64,000 nucleotides of DNA from AWTP1-18 sp036504515 (GTDB taxonomy: Bacteria > Pseudomonadota > Gammaproteobacteria > Burkholderiales > Rhodocyclaceae). Shown here piece by piece: positions 1 through 8,450 of this stretch. The notes under the pieces are model-generated. The model was not told the DNA's origin. It searched no databases and worked only from the letters and a program-made list of their open reading frames with translations. Positions within the stretch are counted from its first letter, which is position 1. Each line of letters begins with the position of its first letter. A program made the position numbers and the translations under genes. The stretch covers positions 372,001-436,000 of the forward strand of contig DASXVA010000009.1 of NCBI GenBank assembly GCA_036504515.1, in the 5' to 3' direction.

Positions 1-200
1 CGGACTGGCAGAATCTGTCCAAGCCCTTCGAGCGGGAACGGTTGGCCCAGTTGAAGAACGGCGTGCAGGATCCTTTCATGGAAGAATTCCGCTGGTTGCT
101 GGAAGAGTTGCGGGTAGCGCTGTTTGCCCAGGAACTCAGGACGCCTTCACCGGTATCGGTGAAGCGCTTGCAGAAAATGTGGGACGGTCGGCCCAGGTAA
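1..200 (+). CDS. hrpA: ATP-dependent RNA helicase HrpA, C-terminal end (partial)
   Basis: This is the 3' end of a gene that starts outside the window; reading from base 3 gives 65 residues before the TAA at 198-200. The residues LLEELRVALFAQELRTP followed by VSVKRLQKMW match the very end of the DUF3418 region that closes HrpA, a DEAH-box helicase thought to act on RNA and stalled ribosomes. None of the helicase motifs is in view, so the call rests on this tail alone. The next gene starts 27 bases downstream on the same strand, so co-transcription is possible. Confidence 0.8.
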   Translation, partial: DWQNLSKPFERERLAQLKNGVQDPFMEEFRWLLEELRVALFAQELRTPSPVSVKRLQKMWDGRPR

Positions 201-227
201 TCAACAATGACCGCTAAAGGAGAAATC

Positions 228-986
228 ATGGGCTTTGGTGCCATCATCATCGGCGACGAAATCATTCGTGGAAAACGGCAGGACAAGCATTTCTCCACCT
301 TGGTTGAGATGCTCAAAAAGCGCGGTCTGGTGCTGGATTGGTCCCTCTATATGGGGGATAACCGAACCCGCCTGATCAATACTCTGAAGAACAGTTTTGC
401 TACGGATGACGTGGTATTCAGCTTCGGTGGTATCGGCGCCACACCCGATGACCACACGCGGCAATCGGCGGCAGCGGCGGCGGGCGTCGAATTGGAACTG
501 CATCCCGATGCCGAGCGGGAAATCCGCGCCCGCTTTGCGGAAACGAATACCGAGGTGACTGCTCAGCGTTTGGAGTTGGGAACCTATCCCCGGGGCAGTC
601 GCATCATTCCCAATCCCTACAACCGGATTCCCGGGTTTTCCTATGGGGATCACCATTTTGTGCCCGGCTTTCCGCAGATGGCCTGGCCCATGGTGGAGTG
701 GGTGCTGGACACTTATTACGCCGACCGTTTCCATCTGGTGAATGAAACCGAAAAGGCCATTCTGGTGTGGGAGGGCATGGAGGGCACCATGATTCCGCTG
801 ATGAAGCGCATCGAGGCTGAGTTTCCCGGCAGCACGGTGTTCAGTCTGCCCAGTCTTGGTGATGCTGAAACTCGTCGTCATGTGGAACTGGGGGTGCGGG
901 CAACGCCTGAGGCGGTAACGGCGGCCATGGCGATCATCCGGCAAGAGATTCCGGCCCTGGGTTTCAGTTTTTCCGAAAAACCATAA
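228..986 (+). CDS. CinA N-terminal-like molybdopterin-binding (MoCF) domain protein
   Basis: The 252-residue protein has the MoaB/Mog/CinA fold signature: GAIIIGDEI at the N-terminus and FSFGGIGATPDDHT near residue 75, the position of the usual GGxGxTxDD motif. It lacks the C-terminal nicotinamide-nucleotide amidase half of full CinA, so it belongs to the short 'competence/damage-inducible protein A' group, whose function is not established. An upstream ATG at 207 is in frame, but the ATG at 228 has AAAGGAGA five bases before it and starts exactly at the conserved domain, so I chose it. It directly abuts the MscS gene. Confidence 0.8.
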   Translation: MGFGAIIIGDEIIRGKRQDKHFSTLVEMLKKRGLVLDWSLYMGDNRTRLINTLKNSFATDDVVFSFGGIGATPDDHTRQSAAAAAGVELELHPDAEREIRARFAETNTEVTAQRLELGTYPRGSRIIPNPYNRIPGFSYGDHHFVPGFPQMAWPMVEWVLDTYYADRFHLVNETEKAILVWEGMEGTMIPLMKRIEAEFPGSTVFSLPSLGDAETRRHVELGVRATPEAVTAAMAIIRQEIPALGFSFSEKP

Positions 987-2285
987 ATGGGACAGACGGC
1001 AATGAATCGTGACCTGAATAGTCTCTTCAATGCGTTGCAGGGGGATTTCGGCCAGCCGGATTTTTGGTGGCAGTGCCTGGTGCTGGCGGCCTGCCTCGGT
1101 GTGGCTTTTGCGCTGTCCCAGGCGTTCAGGCAGCATACGGTGGTATCCCCCAGTGAATATCGTCTCAGTCAGGGCGGGCTGAAACGGCTGGTATTTCCCC
1201 TGACTGCATTGCTGCTGGTGTTTGTCAGCCGGGCAATTTTACGGGGTTGGCATCCGGTCAATCTGCTGTCTGTGGCTTTGCCACTGCTTGGGTCTTTGGC
1301 AGTGATTCGCTCGGTGTTCTATACGCTGCGGGTGTCTTTTCGTTCATCAACCTGGCTGGTGAGTTTTGAGCGGGTGTTTTCCCTGATCGTCTGGCTGGTG
1401 GTGGCCTTGCATATTCTCGGGCTGCTGGCGCCGGTGATCGATATGCTGGAGGACGTGAGTTTCTCGGTGGGCAAACAGCATCTCAATCTTTGGCTGATCG
1501 GGCAGGGCGTGGTGACGGTGATTGCCAGTCTCCTGGTGGCCCTTTGGGTTGGCGGTCTCGTCGAGGGAAGGCTGGTGGCGACCCAAGGGCTGGATGGCAA
1601 TCTGCAATTGGTGTTTTCCCGGCTGATCAAATCCTTGCTGCTGCTGGTTGCCGTCATGATCAGCCTGCCCTTGGTGGGCATAGACCTGACCACGCTTTCC
1701 GTTTTTGGCGGTGCCCTTGGCGTGGGCTTGGGCTTTGGTTTGCAGAAGGTGGCCAGCAATTATGTGTCCGGCTTCATCATCCTGCTGGATCGTTCCATCC
1801 GTATTGGCAATGTGATTTCAGTGGGGGGTGATCGGGGCGAAGTCACGCGGATTACTACCCGCTATACCGTGCTGCGTTCATCGACCGGCGTCGAGGCCAT
1901 TGTTCCCAATGAAATCTTCATGGGGTCCGTGGTCCAGAACGAATCCCTGACGGATCGCCGGGTGCGTTTGGCCCTTCAGGTTCAGGTTGCCTATGCCACA
2001 GACCTGGAAAAGGCTATGGCGCTTCTTGTGGAGGCTGCCCGCAGTCAGCCTCGGGTCTTGGCTGACCCGGCGCCGCTGGCGCTGGTGATGAGCTTTGCTG
2101 ATTCCGGGGTTAATCTTGAAGTCGGTTTCTGGATCATGGATCCGGAGGTCGGGACCGGTGGTCTCAAGTCCGAGGTCAATCTGGCTATCTGGCGCAGCTT
2201 CAAGGCGGCTGGTATTGAATTTCCATTCCCGCAGCGCGAGGTACGCTTGCTGTCGTCCCAGTCAGCAGAGCTGCTTCAGACCTGA
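987..2285 (+). CDS. MscS-family mechanosensitive ion channel
   Basis: The 432-residue protein has four or five N-terminal hydrophobic segments, then the MscS core: a Gly/Ala-rich pore helix (ALGVGLGFGLQKVASNY near residue 245), a beta domain (residues ~260-320) with LDRSIRIGN and VPNE, and a C-terminal cytoplasmic alpha/beta domain. The family forms inner-membrane channels that open under hypo-osmotic stress; this is larger than E. coli MscS (286 residues) because of extra membrane segments. The ATG at 987 touches the preceding stop, and a second in-frame ATG lies at 1002; neither has a strong ribosome site. A terminator follows 100 bases downstream. Confidence 0.85.
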   Translation: MGQTAMNRDLNSLFNALQGDFGQPDFWWQCLVLAACLGVAFALSQAFRQHTVVSPSEYRLSQGGLKRLVFPLTALLLVFVSRAILRGWHPVNLLSVALPLLGSLAVIRSVFYTLRVSFRSSTWLVSFERVFSLIVWLVVALHILGLLAPVIDMLEDVSFSVGKQHLNLWLIGQGVVTVIASLLVALWVGGLVEGRLVATQGLDGNLQLVFSRLIKSLLLLVAVMISLPLVGIDLTTLSVFGGALGVGLGFGLQKVASNYVSGFIILLDRSIRIGNVISVGGDRGEVTRITTRYTVLRSSTGVEAIVPNEIFMGSVVQNESLTDRRVRLALQVQVAYATDLEKAMALLVEAARSQPRVLADPAPLALVMSFADSGVNLEVGFWIMDPEVGTGGLKSEVNLAIWRSFKAAGIEFPFPQREVRLLSSQSAELLQT

Positions 2286-2386
2286 ACTACCAAGCTGCAA
2301 TCATCACTGTCTTTACGCGCCCTGGGTAAGGGACTGCACGGTGATCGTGTGGTGTTAGTGAGCAGAGCAGGGCAGCAAAATCAGGA

Positions 2387-2421
2387 CAATAAAAAACCCG
2401 CCATAAGCGGGTTTTTTATTG
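2387..2421. terminator. Bidirectional rho-independent terminator
   Basis: A hairpin with stem AACCCGC/GCGGGTT and loop CATAA is flanked by A-rich sequence on the left and T-rich sequence on the right, so it can terminate in both directions. It lies between the convergent MscS gene (plus) and rpmG (minus). Confidence 0.85.
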
Positions 2422-2436
2422 TCGAAGCTAGCCGAA

Positions 2437-2604
2437 TTACTTCAGCTTCACTTCCTTGTACAAGACATGCTTGCGAGCCTTGGGATCGAATTTCATGAAT
2501 TCGAGCTTTTGGGGCGTGGTGCGCTTGTTCTTGTTTGTGGTGTAAAAGTGGCCGGTTCCAGCAGTGGATTCCAGCTTGATCTTTTCACGGCCGCCTTTAG
2601 CCAT
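2437..2604 (-). CDS. rpmG: 50S ribosomal protein L33
   Basis: A 55-residue reading frame starts MAKGGREKIKLESTAGTG and ends with HVLYKEVKLK, matching ribosomal protein L33 over its full length. It contains no cysteines, so it is the zinc-independent (C-minus) form. A GGAGA ribosome site lies about seven bases upstream of the ATG. It follows rpmB by 16 bases on the same strand, the usual rpmB-rpmG pair, and the bidirectional terminator lies just past its stop. Confidence 0.97.
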   Translation of the reverse strand: MAKGGREKIKLESTAGTGHFYTTNKNKRTTPQKLEFMKFDPKARKHVLYKEVKLK

Positions 2605-2620
2605 TTTTCTTCTCCGTTAA

Positions 2621-2857
2621 TTAAAACGCTTCGCCGCGTGCACGCAGCTCAGCCAGGACAACTTCAATGCCCTTTTTGTCGATGGTGCGCAGACCGGCGT
2701 TGGAAACGCGCAGACGCACAAAGCGGTTTTCAGCTTCTACCCAGAAGCGGCGGCTCTGCAGGTTGGGCAGGAAGCGGCGCTTGGTTTTGTTGTTGGCGTG
2801 GGAAACATTGTTCCCTACCATCGGGGCCTTCCCCGTTACTTGGCACACGCGGGACAT
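2621..2857 (-). CDS. rpmB: 50S ribosomal protein L28
   Basis: The 78-residue protein begins MSRVCQVTGKAPMVGNNVSH and carries the conserved RRFLPNLQSRRFWVE stretch of L28. Length and sequence are standard for proteobacteria. It is the first gene of an rpmB-rpmG unit and is preceded by a good sigma-70-type promoter about 40-70 bases upstream. Confidence 0.97.
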   Translation of the reverse strand: MSRVCQVTGKAPMVGNNVSHANNKTKRRFLPNLQSRRFWVEAENRFVRLRVSNAGLRTIDKKGIEVVLAELRARGEAF

Positions 2858-2896
2858 TTGGGTTGCTCCAGTTCGTCGATTACAGCAAAGCGCAGC

Positions 2897-2925
2897 ATTT
2901 TAATTGAAATATCCCAAAGACTCAA
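2897..2925 (-). promoter_or_regulatory. Predicted sigma-70 promoter of rpmB-rpmG
   Basis: Read on the minus strand there is TTGAGT (-35, at 2920-2925), a 17-base spacer and TAAAAT (-10, at 2897-2902). The implied start site leaves a leader of roughly 30 bases before the rpmB ATG. The match to consensus is good (4/6 and 5/6) with ideal spacing. Confidence 0.6.
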
Positions 2926-2953
2926 GTCTTTCAGGATTTTGTTTTAACTGGGT

Positions 2954-3346
2954 TTACCCCGTTAATTTCGGGTGTTGGTTCAGCTTTGTTTCCAGTAGGG
3001 CTAGGGAATTTCCCTGAAATTTGCGGAAGAAAAGGCCGCTACGGAAGCAGTAATGGGTGGATGAGTAGAGGGTATAGACCATCCGGGCATGAATTTTCAG
3101 GGATTGGGGCGCTTTCCCGGTGATTTCCGGTGGCAGGAGCAATTCGACCAAAAACTCTTCGCCGGTGAATACATTGTGTTCCGTGTGAATGGCCGCACCA
3201 TCCAGGGAGACATCGTAGGTTTCGCCATGCAAGATTTTGGCATCGGCGCCGGGAAGGTGCAGGATGACTTTCAGGTGCAGTGGGTGGCGAGGGTGTTTAC
3301 GGTGGTCGTCCATGGTCTGGTGGGCTGCAATAATGGGGCGGATCAT
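2954..3346 (-). CDS. PilZ domain protein (predicted c-di-GMP receptor)
   Basis: The 130-residue protein shows both halves of the c-di-GMP-binding signature: RKHPR (RxxxR) near residue 16 and DVSLDG (D/NxSxxG) near residue 45. It is a stand-alone PilZ domain with no other domain, so it probably transmits a c-di-GMP signal to a partner protein. It starts 24 bases after the stop of radC on the same strand. A second in-frame ATG at 3313 would remove 11 residues; neither start has a clear ribosome site. Diguanylate cyclase genes occur near 40 kb, but no direct link is visible. Confidence 0.85.
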   Translation of the reverse strand: MIRPIIAAHQTMDDHRKHPRHPLHLKVILHLPGADAKILHGETYDVSLDGAAIHTEHNVFTGEEFLVELLLPPEITGKAPQSLKIHARMVYTLYSSTHYCFRSGLFFRKFQGNSLALLETKLNQHPKLTG

Positions 3347-3370
3347 AACGCCATTACTTTCTCTGGGGCT

Positions 3371-4051
3371 TTATAAAAGTCCCTTTTCTGCAAAGGAAAG
3401 CGGAATCGCGTTTCCTGCGACGATAAAGTGGTCCACAAGCTTGACGTCCACCATGCTTAAAGCCGCTTTGAGACTGCTTGTCAGTAGTTCATCAGCCTTG
3501 GATGATTCAGTGATTCCTGATGGATGGTTATGTACCAGAATGGCCGCTGCGGCGTTGCGTGACAGGGCCTGTTTGACCACTTCCCTAGGGTAGACCGAAG
3601 TTTGGGTCAGCGTTCCGCGAAACAGTTCATCGTATTCGATCAGGCGATTCTGGCTATCGAGCCAGAGCACACCAAATACTTCATGGGGGAGTTTGCCCAA
3701 GCGAAGGCGCAGCCAGTCTTTTACGGCCTGGGGGGCATTGAGGATGTCCCGCTGATGCAGTTCTTCTTTGAGGGCCCGACGGGATAGTTCAAATACTGCG
3801 GTGAGTTGGGTGGCTTTGGCGGGTCCAAGGCCCGGTAGCCGGGCAAGGTTTTTGGGCGGCGTCGTTGCCAGTTTTGACAATTGGCCATCACAGGCGACCA
3901 AAAGATCCCTGGCCAGATCCACAGCGCTTTTGCCGGGAAGGCCTACTCTGAGGAAAATAGCGAGTAACTCGGCGTCGGAAAGGGCCTGGGCACCATGGGC
4001 CAACAGTCTTTCTCTGGGGCGTTCCGCTTCGGGCCAGTCGCTGATAGCCAT
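3371..4051 (-). CDS. radC: RadC family JAB-domain protein
   Basis: With the start at 4051 the protein has 226 residues, the standard RadC length, and begins MAISDWPEAERPRERLL. It has an N-terminal UPF0758 helix-hairpin-helix-like region (LPGLGPAKA) and a C-terminal JAB/MPN metalloprotease-like domain with HNHPSGITESSKAD, giving the HxHxnSxxD metal site. A role in DNA repair is doubtful in the literature, and the biochemical activity is unknown. The gene is divergent from coaBC with 39 bases between the starts, a common betaproteobacterial arrangement. The frame stays open upstream for 64 more codons, but that part overlaps coaBC and is not conserved. Confidence 0.9.
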   Translation of the reverse strand: MAISDWPEAERPRERLLAHGAQALSDAELLAIFLRVGLPGKSAVDLARDLLVACDGQLSKLATTPPKNLARLPGLGPAKATQLTAVFELSRRALKEELHQRDILNAPQAVKDWLRLRLGKLPHEVFGVLWLDSQNRLIEYDELFRGTLTQTSVYPREVVKQALSRNAAAAILVHNHPSGITESSKADELLTSSLKAALSMVDVKLVDHFIVAGNAIPLSFAEKGLL

Positions 4052-4090
4052 GTAGAATCCATTCCTCGGTTTTTTCGGGATTCTAATGTC

Positions 4091-5275
4091 ATGACAATGC
4101 TTTCCGGCAAGCGAATTGTGTTGGGGGTTACGGGGGGCGTTGCTGCCTACAAGGCAGCAGAGTTGACGCGGTTGCTGGTCAAGGCCGGGGCTGTGGTGGA
4201 TGTGGCCTTGAGTGAGGCCGGTGCCCGTTTCGTCGGTGCTCAAACTTTTCAGGCCCTTTCAGGCCGTCCCATCTGGCAAAGTTTGTGGGATGACCGCATG
4301 GGTAATGCCATGGCCCATATCGACCTGACCCGGGGCGCCGATGCCATGGTGGTCGCGCCGGCCACTGCCAATTTCATTTCCAAGCTGGTCCACGGCGCTG
4401 CCGACGATCTGCTTTCCGCACTCTGTCTGGCCAGGGATTGCCCTTTGTTGGTGGCGCCAGCCATGAATCGTCAAATGTGGGCCAATCCAGCGACCCGACG
4501 CAATGTGTCTCAACTGAATGCAGACGGTGTCACGATTCTGGGCCCCGCCAGCGGCGAGCAAGCCTGCGGAGAGGTCGGGGAAGGGCGCATGCTGGAAGCG
4601 GAGGAAATTCTGGCGGCCCTGGTGGCCTCGCTGCAAGCCAAGGTTCTGGCAGGGAAGCAGGTCTTGATGACGGCCGGTCCAACCTTTGAAGCCATTGATC
4701 CGGTGCGGGGCATTACCAACCTGAGTTCCGGCAAGATGGGCTTCGCCCTGGCCCGGGCTTGTGCTGATGCTGGGGCTGAGGTGCTTGTGGTGTCTGGTCC
4801 GACAGATCAGGTGACGCCTTTCGGTGTTCGCCGTATCAATGTCCAGAGCGCCCTGGAAATGCGTCAGGCCGTGTTTGAAAACCTGCTGCACCAGGATATT
4901 TTCATTGGTGTGGCTGCCGTGGCCGATTACCGGCCCGTGAACCCATCCGGTCACAAAATCAAAAAGTCGGGGGATGTTCTAACTCTGGAGCTAACGCCCA
5001 ATCCCGATATTTTGGCGGAAGTCGCTTCTTTGCCCAATGCACCCTTCGCCGTAGGTTTTGCCGCCGAGAGCCAGCACCTTGCCGAGTACGCTGAAAGCAA
5101 GCGAGTCGCCAAGAAATTGAAGCTGGTCGTGGGCAATCTGGTGCAAGACGGCTTGGGCGGTGATCGCAATGCTGTCACCCTGTTCGATGCCTTCGGCGCT
5201 CATCCTTTGGCCGAAGCCGACAAACTTACTGTGGCGAGGGGCATCGTGGCCCATATTGCCCATCTCATCTCTTGA
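4091..5275 (+). CDS. coaBC: Bifunctional phosphopantothenoylcysteine decarboxylase / phosphopantothenate-cysteine ligase
   Basis: CoaBC makes 4'-phosphopantetheine for coenzyme A. The N-terminal flavoprotein half (CoaC) shows GVTGGVAAYKAAEL, the active-site His in NAMAHIDL, PATANF in place of the usual PASANT, PAMNRQMW and the redox Cys in ACGEVGEGRM. The C-terminal ligase half (CoaB) shows AGPTFEAIDPVRGITNLSSG and the KIKK lysines. At 394 residues it has normal length. ATGs at 4091 and 4097 are both possible; the longer frame from 3995 overlaps radC and is not conserved. dut follows after 10 bases, so coaBC-dut is probably an operon. Confidence 0.93.
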   Translation: MTMLSGKRIVLGVTGGVAAYKAAELTRLLVKAGAVVDVALSEAGARFVGAQTFQALSGRPIWQSLWDDRMGNAMAHIDLTRGADAMVVAPATANFISKLVHGAADDLLSALCLARDCPLLVAPAMNRQMWANPATRRNVSQLNADGVTILGPASGEQACGEVGEGRMLEAEEILAALVASLQAKVLAGKQVLMTAGPTFEAIDPVRGITNLSSGKMGFALARACADAGAEVLVVSGPTDQVTPFGVRRINVQSALEMRQAVFENLLHQDIFIGVAAVADYRPVNPSGHKIKKSGDVLTLELTPNPDILAEVASLPNAPFAVGFAAESQHLAEYAESKRVAKKLKLVVGNLVQDGLGGDRNAVTLFDAFGAHPLAEADKLTVARGIVAHIAHLIS

Positions 5276-5285
5276 GGAAAATGCC

Positions 5286-5735
5286 ATGAGCACGATCGAC
5301 ATCAAAATTTTGGATGAACGCATTCGTGAAATGCCTCCAGCTTATGCAACCCCGGGCTCTGCTGGACTGGATCTGCGGGCCTGTCTTGATATTCCCCTGA
5401 TCATTCATCCGGGCGAAACCCATCTGATTCCTGCCGGTATTGCCGTCCATCTGGCAGATCCTGGTCTTGCTGCCATGATCCTGCCCCGTTCTGGTCTGGG
5501 CCACAAGCATGGCATCGTCTTGGGCAATTTGGTGGGCTTGATCGACTCCGATTATCAGGGGGAAATTTTCATTTCGGTCTGGAATCGCAGCAAGAACAGC
5601 TTTACTGTGAATCCTCTGGATCGTCTTGCCCAACTGGTCGTGGTTCCTGTGGTGCAGGTCAAGTTCAATGTGGTGAATGAATTTGATCAAAGCAATCGCG
5701 GTGCAGGGGGCTTTGGTAGCACCGGTCACGGCTGA
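5286..5735 (+). CDS. dut: Deoxyuridine 5'-triphosphate nucleotidohydrolase (dUTPase)
   Basis: The 149-residue trimeric-type dUTPase converts dUTP to dUMP and pyrophosphate, keeping uracil out of DNA. Its motifs are in order: PGSAGLDLRA (motif 1), PRSGLGHKHG (motif 2), GLIDSDYQGE (motif 3), RLAQLVVVP (motif 4) and the C-terminal RGAGGFGSTG (motif 5). The ATG at 5286 has GAGGA eight to twelve bases upstream, overlapping the end of coaBC. Confidence 0.96.
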   Translation: MSTIDIKILDERIREMPPAYATPGSAGLDLRACLDIPLIIHPGETHLIPAGIAVHLADPGLAAMILPRSGLGHKHGIVLGNLVGLIDSDYQGEIFISVWNRSKNSFTVNPLDRLAQLVVVPVVQVKFNVVNEFDQSNRGAGGFGSTGHG

Positions 5736-5751
5736 GCTTCATCGACTGGTT

Positions 5752-6384
5752 ATGAAAAAGCTTCACGTTTTTATCTTTTGCCTGACGGCGTCTTTCCTCA
5801 ATGTCTCATTTGCAGGCTATGAAGAAGGTTTGGCCGCCTATCAGGCCGCCGACTTTTCCAAGGCTTTTAAGGAATGGTTGCCTGTTGCCAAGCGTGGAAA
5901 TACCCTCGCTCAGCGTCGTTTGGGCATGTTGTATGTCCTGGGGGAGGGGGTAAGTAAAAACGAAGCCGAAGCTGTGCGCTGGTTTACTCAAGCGGCAAGA
6001 GGTGGCGATGCCCTGGCAGCTCGCAATCTGGGTTGGGCCTATGAGTCCGGTGCTGGGACAAGCAAGGACGCCAAGAAAGCTATCTATTGGTACGAGGCTG
6101 CAGCCACCAAAGGTAATCTCAACGCTCATTTGCGGTTAGCCCTGATGTTCCTGGAGGGGGAGGCTGATGAACGGATGCCCCAGGAGGCGCTGAAGTGGCT
6201 CCTTCCTGCTGCCAATGCAGGAGATGCGGCTGCCCAGTACCTGCTCGGGATGGCTTACCGCATAGGCAAGGAAACGGCAAGGGACGATGAAATGGCCTTG
6301 ATCTGGCTAAGCAAGGCGGCCAAGCAAGGCCAGCCCGATGCCCAGAAATTGCTGGTTGAAATGCAGGGGCAGTCGGCAAAGTAG
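5752..6384 (+). CDS. Exported Sel1-repeat protein
   Basis: The 210-residue protein begins with a signal peptide (MKKLHVFIFCLTASF, predicted cut after SFA) and then has four Sel1-like repeats, each about 36 residues: they begin near LAQRRLGMLY, LAARNLGWAY, LNAHLRLALMF and AAQYLLGMAY. Sel1 repeats form alpha-solenoids that bind other proteins, here most likely in the periplasm; the partner is unknown. The start 16 bases after the dut stop is chosen because it opens on the signal peptide. Confidence 0.85.
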   Translation: MKKLHVFIFCLTASFLNVSFAGYEEGLAAYQAADFSKAFKEWLPVAKRGNTLAQRRLGMLYVLGEGVSKNEAEAVRWFTQAARGGDALAARNLGWAYESGAGTSKDAKKAIYWYEAAATKGNLNAHLRLALMFLEGEADERMPQEALKWLLPAANAGDAAAQYLLGMAYRIGKETARDDEMALIWLSKAAKQGQPDAQKLLVEMQGQSAK

Positions 6385-6399
6385 GCATCGTTCAACCTT

Positions 6400-6420
6400 A
6401 GCCAAACTTGGCTGAGTTTT
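6400..6420 (+). terminator. Weak hairpin terminator after the Sel1-repeat gene
   Basis: AGCCA-AACT-TGGCT forms a five-base-pair stem followed by GAGTTTTATT. The stem is short and the T run interrupted, so the call is weak. Confidence 0.35.
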
Positions 6421-6524
6421 ATTGGTAAGTGTTCTTCGACATAAATCCTTACATCAGGGCTGTCTACTAAAAGCGATGTCAGTCGTTATTAGGGATATAG
6501 GCAGTTTTGTATGAGGAGAACACC

Positions 6525-6950
6525 ATGAACAAGTTTTTGATTCCGGCAGTAATTGCAACGGCAGTCTTCAGTTCCAGTGCTTTTGCTCACCGTGATTGGG
6601 ATGATCATGATCGCTATGAGCACTACGAACATCACGAGCGGCACTGGGGCGGCTATTACAACAACTATCCCGTCTATGTCGAGCCAGTCCGGGTCTATGC
6701 TCCCCCCGTTATTTACCGGGAACGGGTCGAATACCGTGAGCGCCCGGTTTATGTGGAAGCCCCGCGCTATTACGAGCGTCCAGCCTATCCCCGCAATGAC
6801 GGTAGCCGTTTGCTTGGTCAAACATTAGGGGCCGTGGCCGGAGGTGTGATCGGAAATTCCGTAGGTAATGGCAATGGCCGAATTGCAGCGACTGCGATTG
6901 GTGCCGTTGTCGGAAGTGTTGTTGGTGGAAATATGGCGGGTTATCGCTAA
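6525..6950 (+). CDS. Exported His/Tyr-rich glycine-zipper protein
   Basis: The 141-residue protein has a signal peptide (MNKFLIPAVIATAVFSSSAFA), a His/Asp/Tyr-rich middle (HRDWDDHDRYEHYEHHERHW) and a C-terminal glycine zipper: two Gly/Ala helices beginning LGQTLGAVAGGVIGNSVG and IAATAIGAVVGSVVGG. Such zippers insert in or pack against the outer membrane, and the His-rich stretch could bind metal, but neither is shown here. GAGGAG six bases before the ATG at 6525 decides the start over the ATG at 6507. It stands alone between intergenic gaps of about 140-160 bases. Confidence 0.75.
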   Translation: MNKFLIPAVIATAVFSSSAFAHRDWDDHDRYEHYEHHERHWGGYYNNYPVYVEPVRVYAPPVIYRERVEYRERPVYVEAPRYYERPAYPRNDGSRLLGQTLGAVAGGVIGNSVGNGNGRIAATAIGAVVGSVVGGNMAGYR

Positions 6951-7108
6951 CTCCTGAATCCCTGCCGTTACAGGTACGGTGGTCATGCGCTTAAGGAAGA
7001 ACCTGAATTAGCGGTGTTTGTCGCTGGCTTTAAAGCAATTAACAGCGCAGCATGGGCTGGGTTGCCTTTTTTGCTGGCAATGATGCAACACAACTTGAAG
7101 GAGATGGC

Positions 7109-7672
7109 ATGAACACGATTCGACAAACATTCAATACTTTGCTTTTTGCTGCTGTTACAACTTTGGCACTAGTTGGTATCAACGGCACGGCCAACGCCGC
7201 AACGGCAGAAGACCTGAATAAGGACGCTAATCAAGCACTACAAATCTTGTACAAGTCAAATCCTGCGGCAGAAGCCATTTCAAAGAAGGCGACTGCGATT
7301 CTGGTTTTTCCCAAGATTATCAAGGCTGGTTTGGTTTTTGGCGGTAGTTACGGCGAAGGGGTCTTGCTTAAGGATTCTCATCCTGCCGACTATTACAACT
7401 CTGTCTCTGCCTCCTGGGGTTGGCAGGCTGGCGCTGAGTCCTATGGCTACGTTGTCTTTCTTATGAACAAGAAGGCTGTGGCTTATCTGGGCAAAACCAA
7501 GGGCTGGGAGATCGGTGTAGGTCCTACTGTGGTTGTTGTTAATGACGGTATTGCCAGAAATCTGTCATCTTCCACTCTGAAAGATGACGCCTACGCCTTC
7601 ATCTTTGATCAGCAAGGCCTCATGGCCAGTCTGAGTATTGAAGGAACCAAAATTTCCCGCATCAAGCGCTGA
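7109..7672 (+). CDS. Exported SYLF (YSC84-like) lipid-binding domain protein
   Basis: The 187-residue protein has a signal peptide ending near GTANA and then a SYLF/DUF500 domain with the typical AKATAILVFPKIIKAGLVFG-like run (here KKATAILVFPKIIKAG), GGSYGEGVLL and the final SLSIEGTKISRI. SYLF domains bind phosphoinositides in eukaryotes; bacterial members are secreted or periplasmic proteins of unknown role, and lipid binding is inferred. AAGGAG stands six bases before the ATG at 7109. An in-frame ATG at 7052 is rejected because the signal peptide starts at 7109. Confidence 0.85.
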   Translation: MNTIRQTFNTLLFAAVTTLALVGINGTANAATAEDLNKDANQALQILYKSNPAAEAISKKATAILVFPKIIKAGLVFGGSYGEGVLLKDSHPADYYNSVSASWGWQAGAESYGYVVFLMNKKAVAYLGKTKGWEIGVGPTVVVVNDGIARNLSSSTLKDDAYAFIFDQQGLMASLSIEGTKISRIKR

Positions 7673-8450
7673 ATCAATTGAGCGGAGATGACCGATAAGA
7701 ACGGTCTCTCTGTTTGGTTGATCACCTCCTCGGGCAATCACTGAAATCGTGGATAGAGCGATACGATTTATTTGGCGTCATCGTTTTCTCCTCGCAGGAG
7801 ACCAAAGGGCCGCGTCCGGGCTCGCTTTAGCTGGCTTTCCCGGCCTTAACAAGTTTGGGGCCCGGGATTGGCAGTTTTTTCAATAGGCAAAGGGTAAAGG
7901 CGTCGGATTGGTCTGCCTGCGTGATAAATGCCACGCTCCCTAGTCGGGATCACCTCAATGGAGCAATCCTGGTTACGGGCGGTGATCGATAATGAGCATA
8001 TAAACAGTTTCTTCTTGGCTCATTTTCAGCGGTAGGGGCTACAAGCCAGTCGATTGCTACACAACTGATTCATGCTCCCGGTTTTGTGACTGGGTATTAG
8101 GTCATTCATCAGAATGCAAGAATGGCTCACCGGTCTGGGGCTGGCTGAAGCCGACTGACCCCGACTGGGGTTTGGCTCTGAAACTGGCGGCGATTGAGGA
8201 ATAGGGGTGTTACACCTTCCTTTTTCAACGATTAGCCCCCTGTGGGGCGATCAATCAGTTAAATGAAGTGCTTTTTGATCTCTCCTGCCCCGTTTTGAGA
8301 ATGAATTGTCGGCGATAGTAGAGTTGGCATGAGAATTGAGCGAGTAAAGGGTATTGACCTGAGAACACATGTTCAAGAAAGTGCGATTTCAGTGCGTCTC
8401 GCACCAATCAATGTGAGTAGTGGGATGTGGCATAAAACCGAGGACGGCCT
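7673..8450. other. 778-bp intergenic region upstream of the giant repeat gene
   Basis: No reading frame of 60 codons is open on either strand, and I recognise no RNA gene or mobile element here. A small inverted repeat (GACCG-ATAAGAA-CGGTC, near 7689-7705) lies just after the SYLF gene and may be a weak terminator. The end nearest the giant gene contains GAGGA at 8440-8444, a suitable ribosome site for the GTG at 8451. The length is unusual for this window and leaves room for regulation. Confidence 0.6.

Noticed and set aside
5265..5729. Minus-strand frame over dut
   Set aside because: It is antisense to the full dUTPase gene, with no family match.
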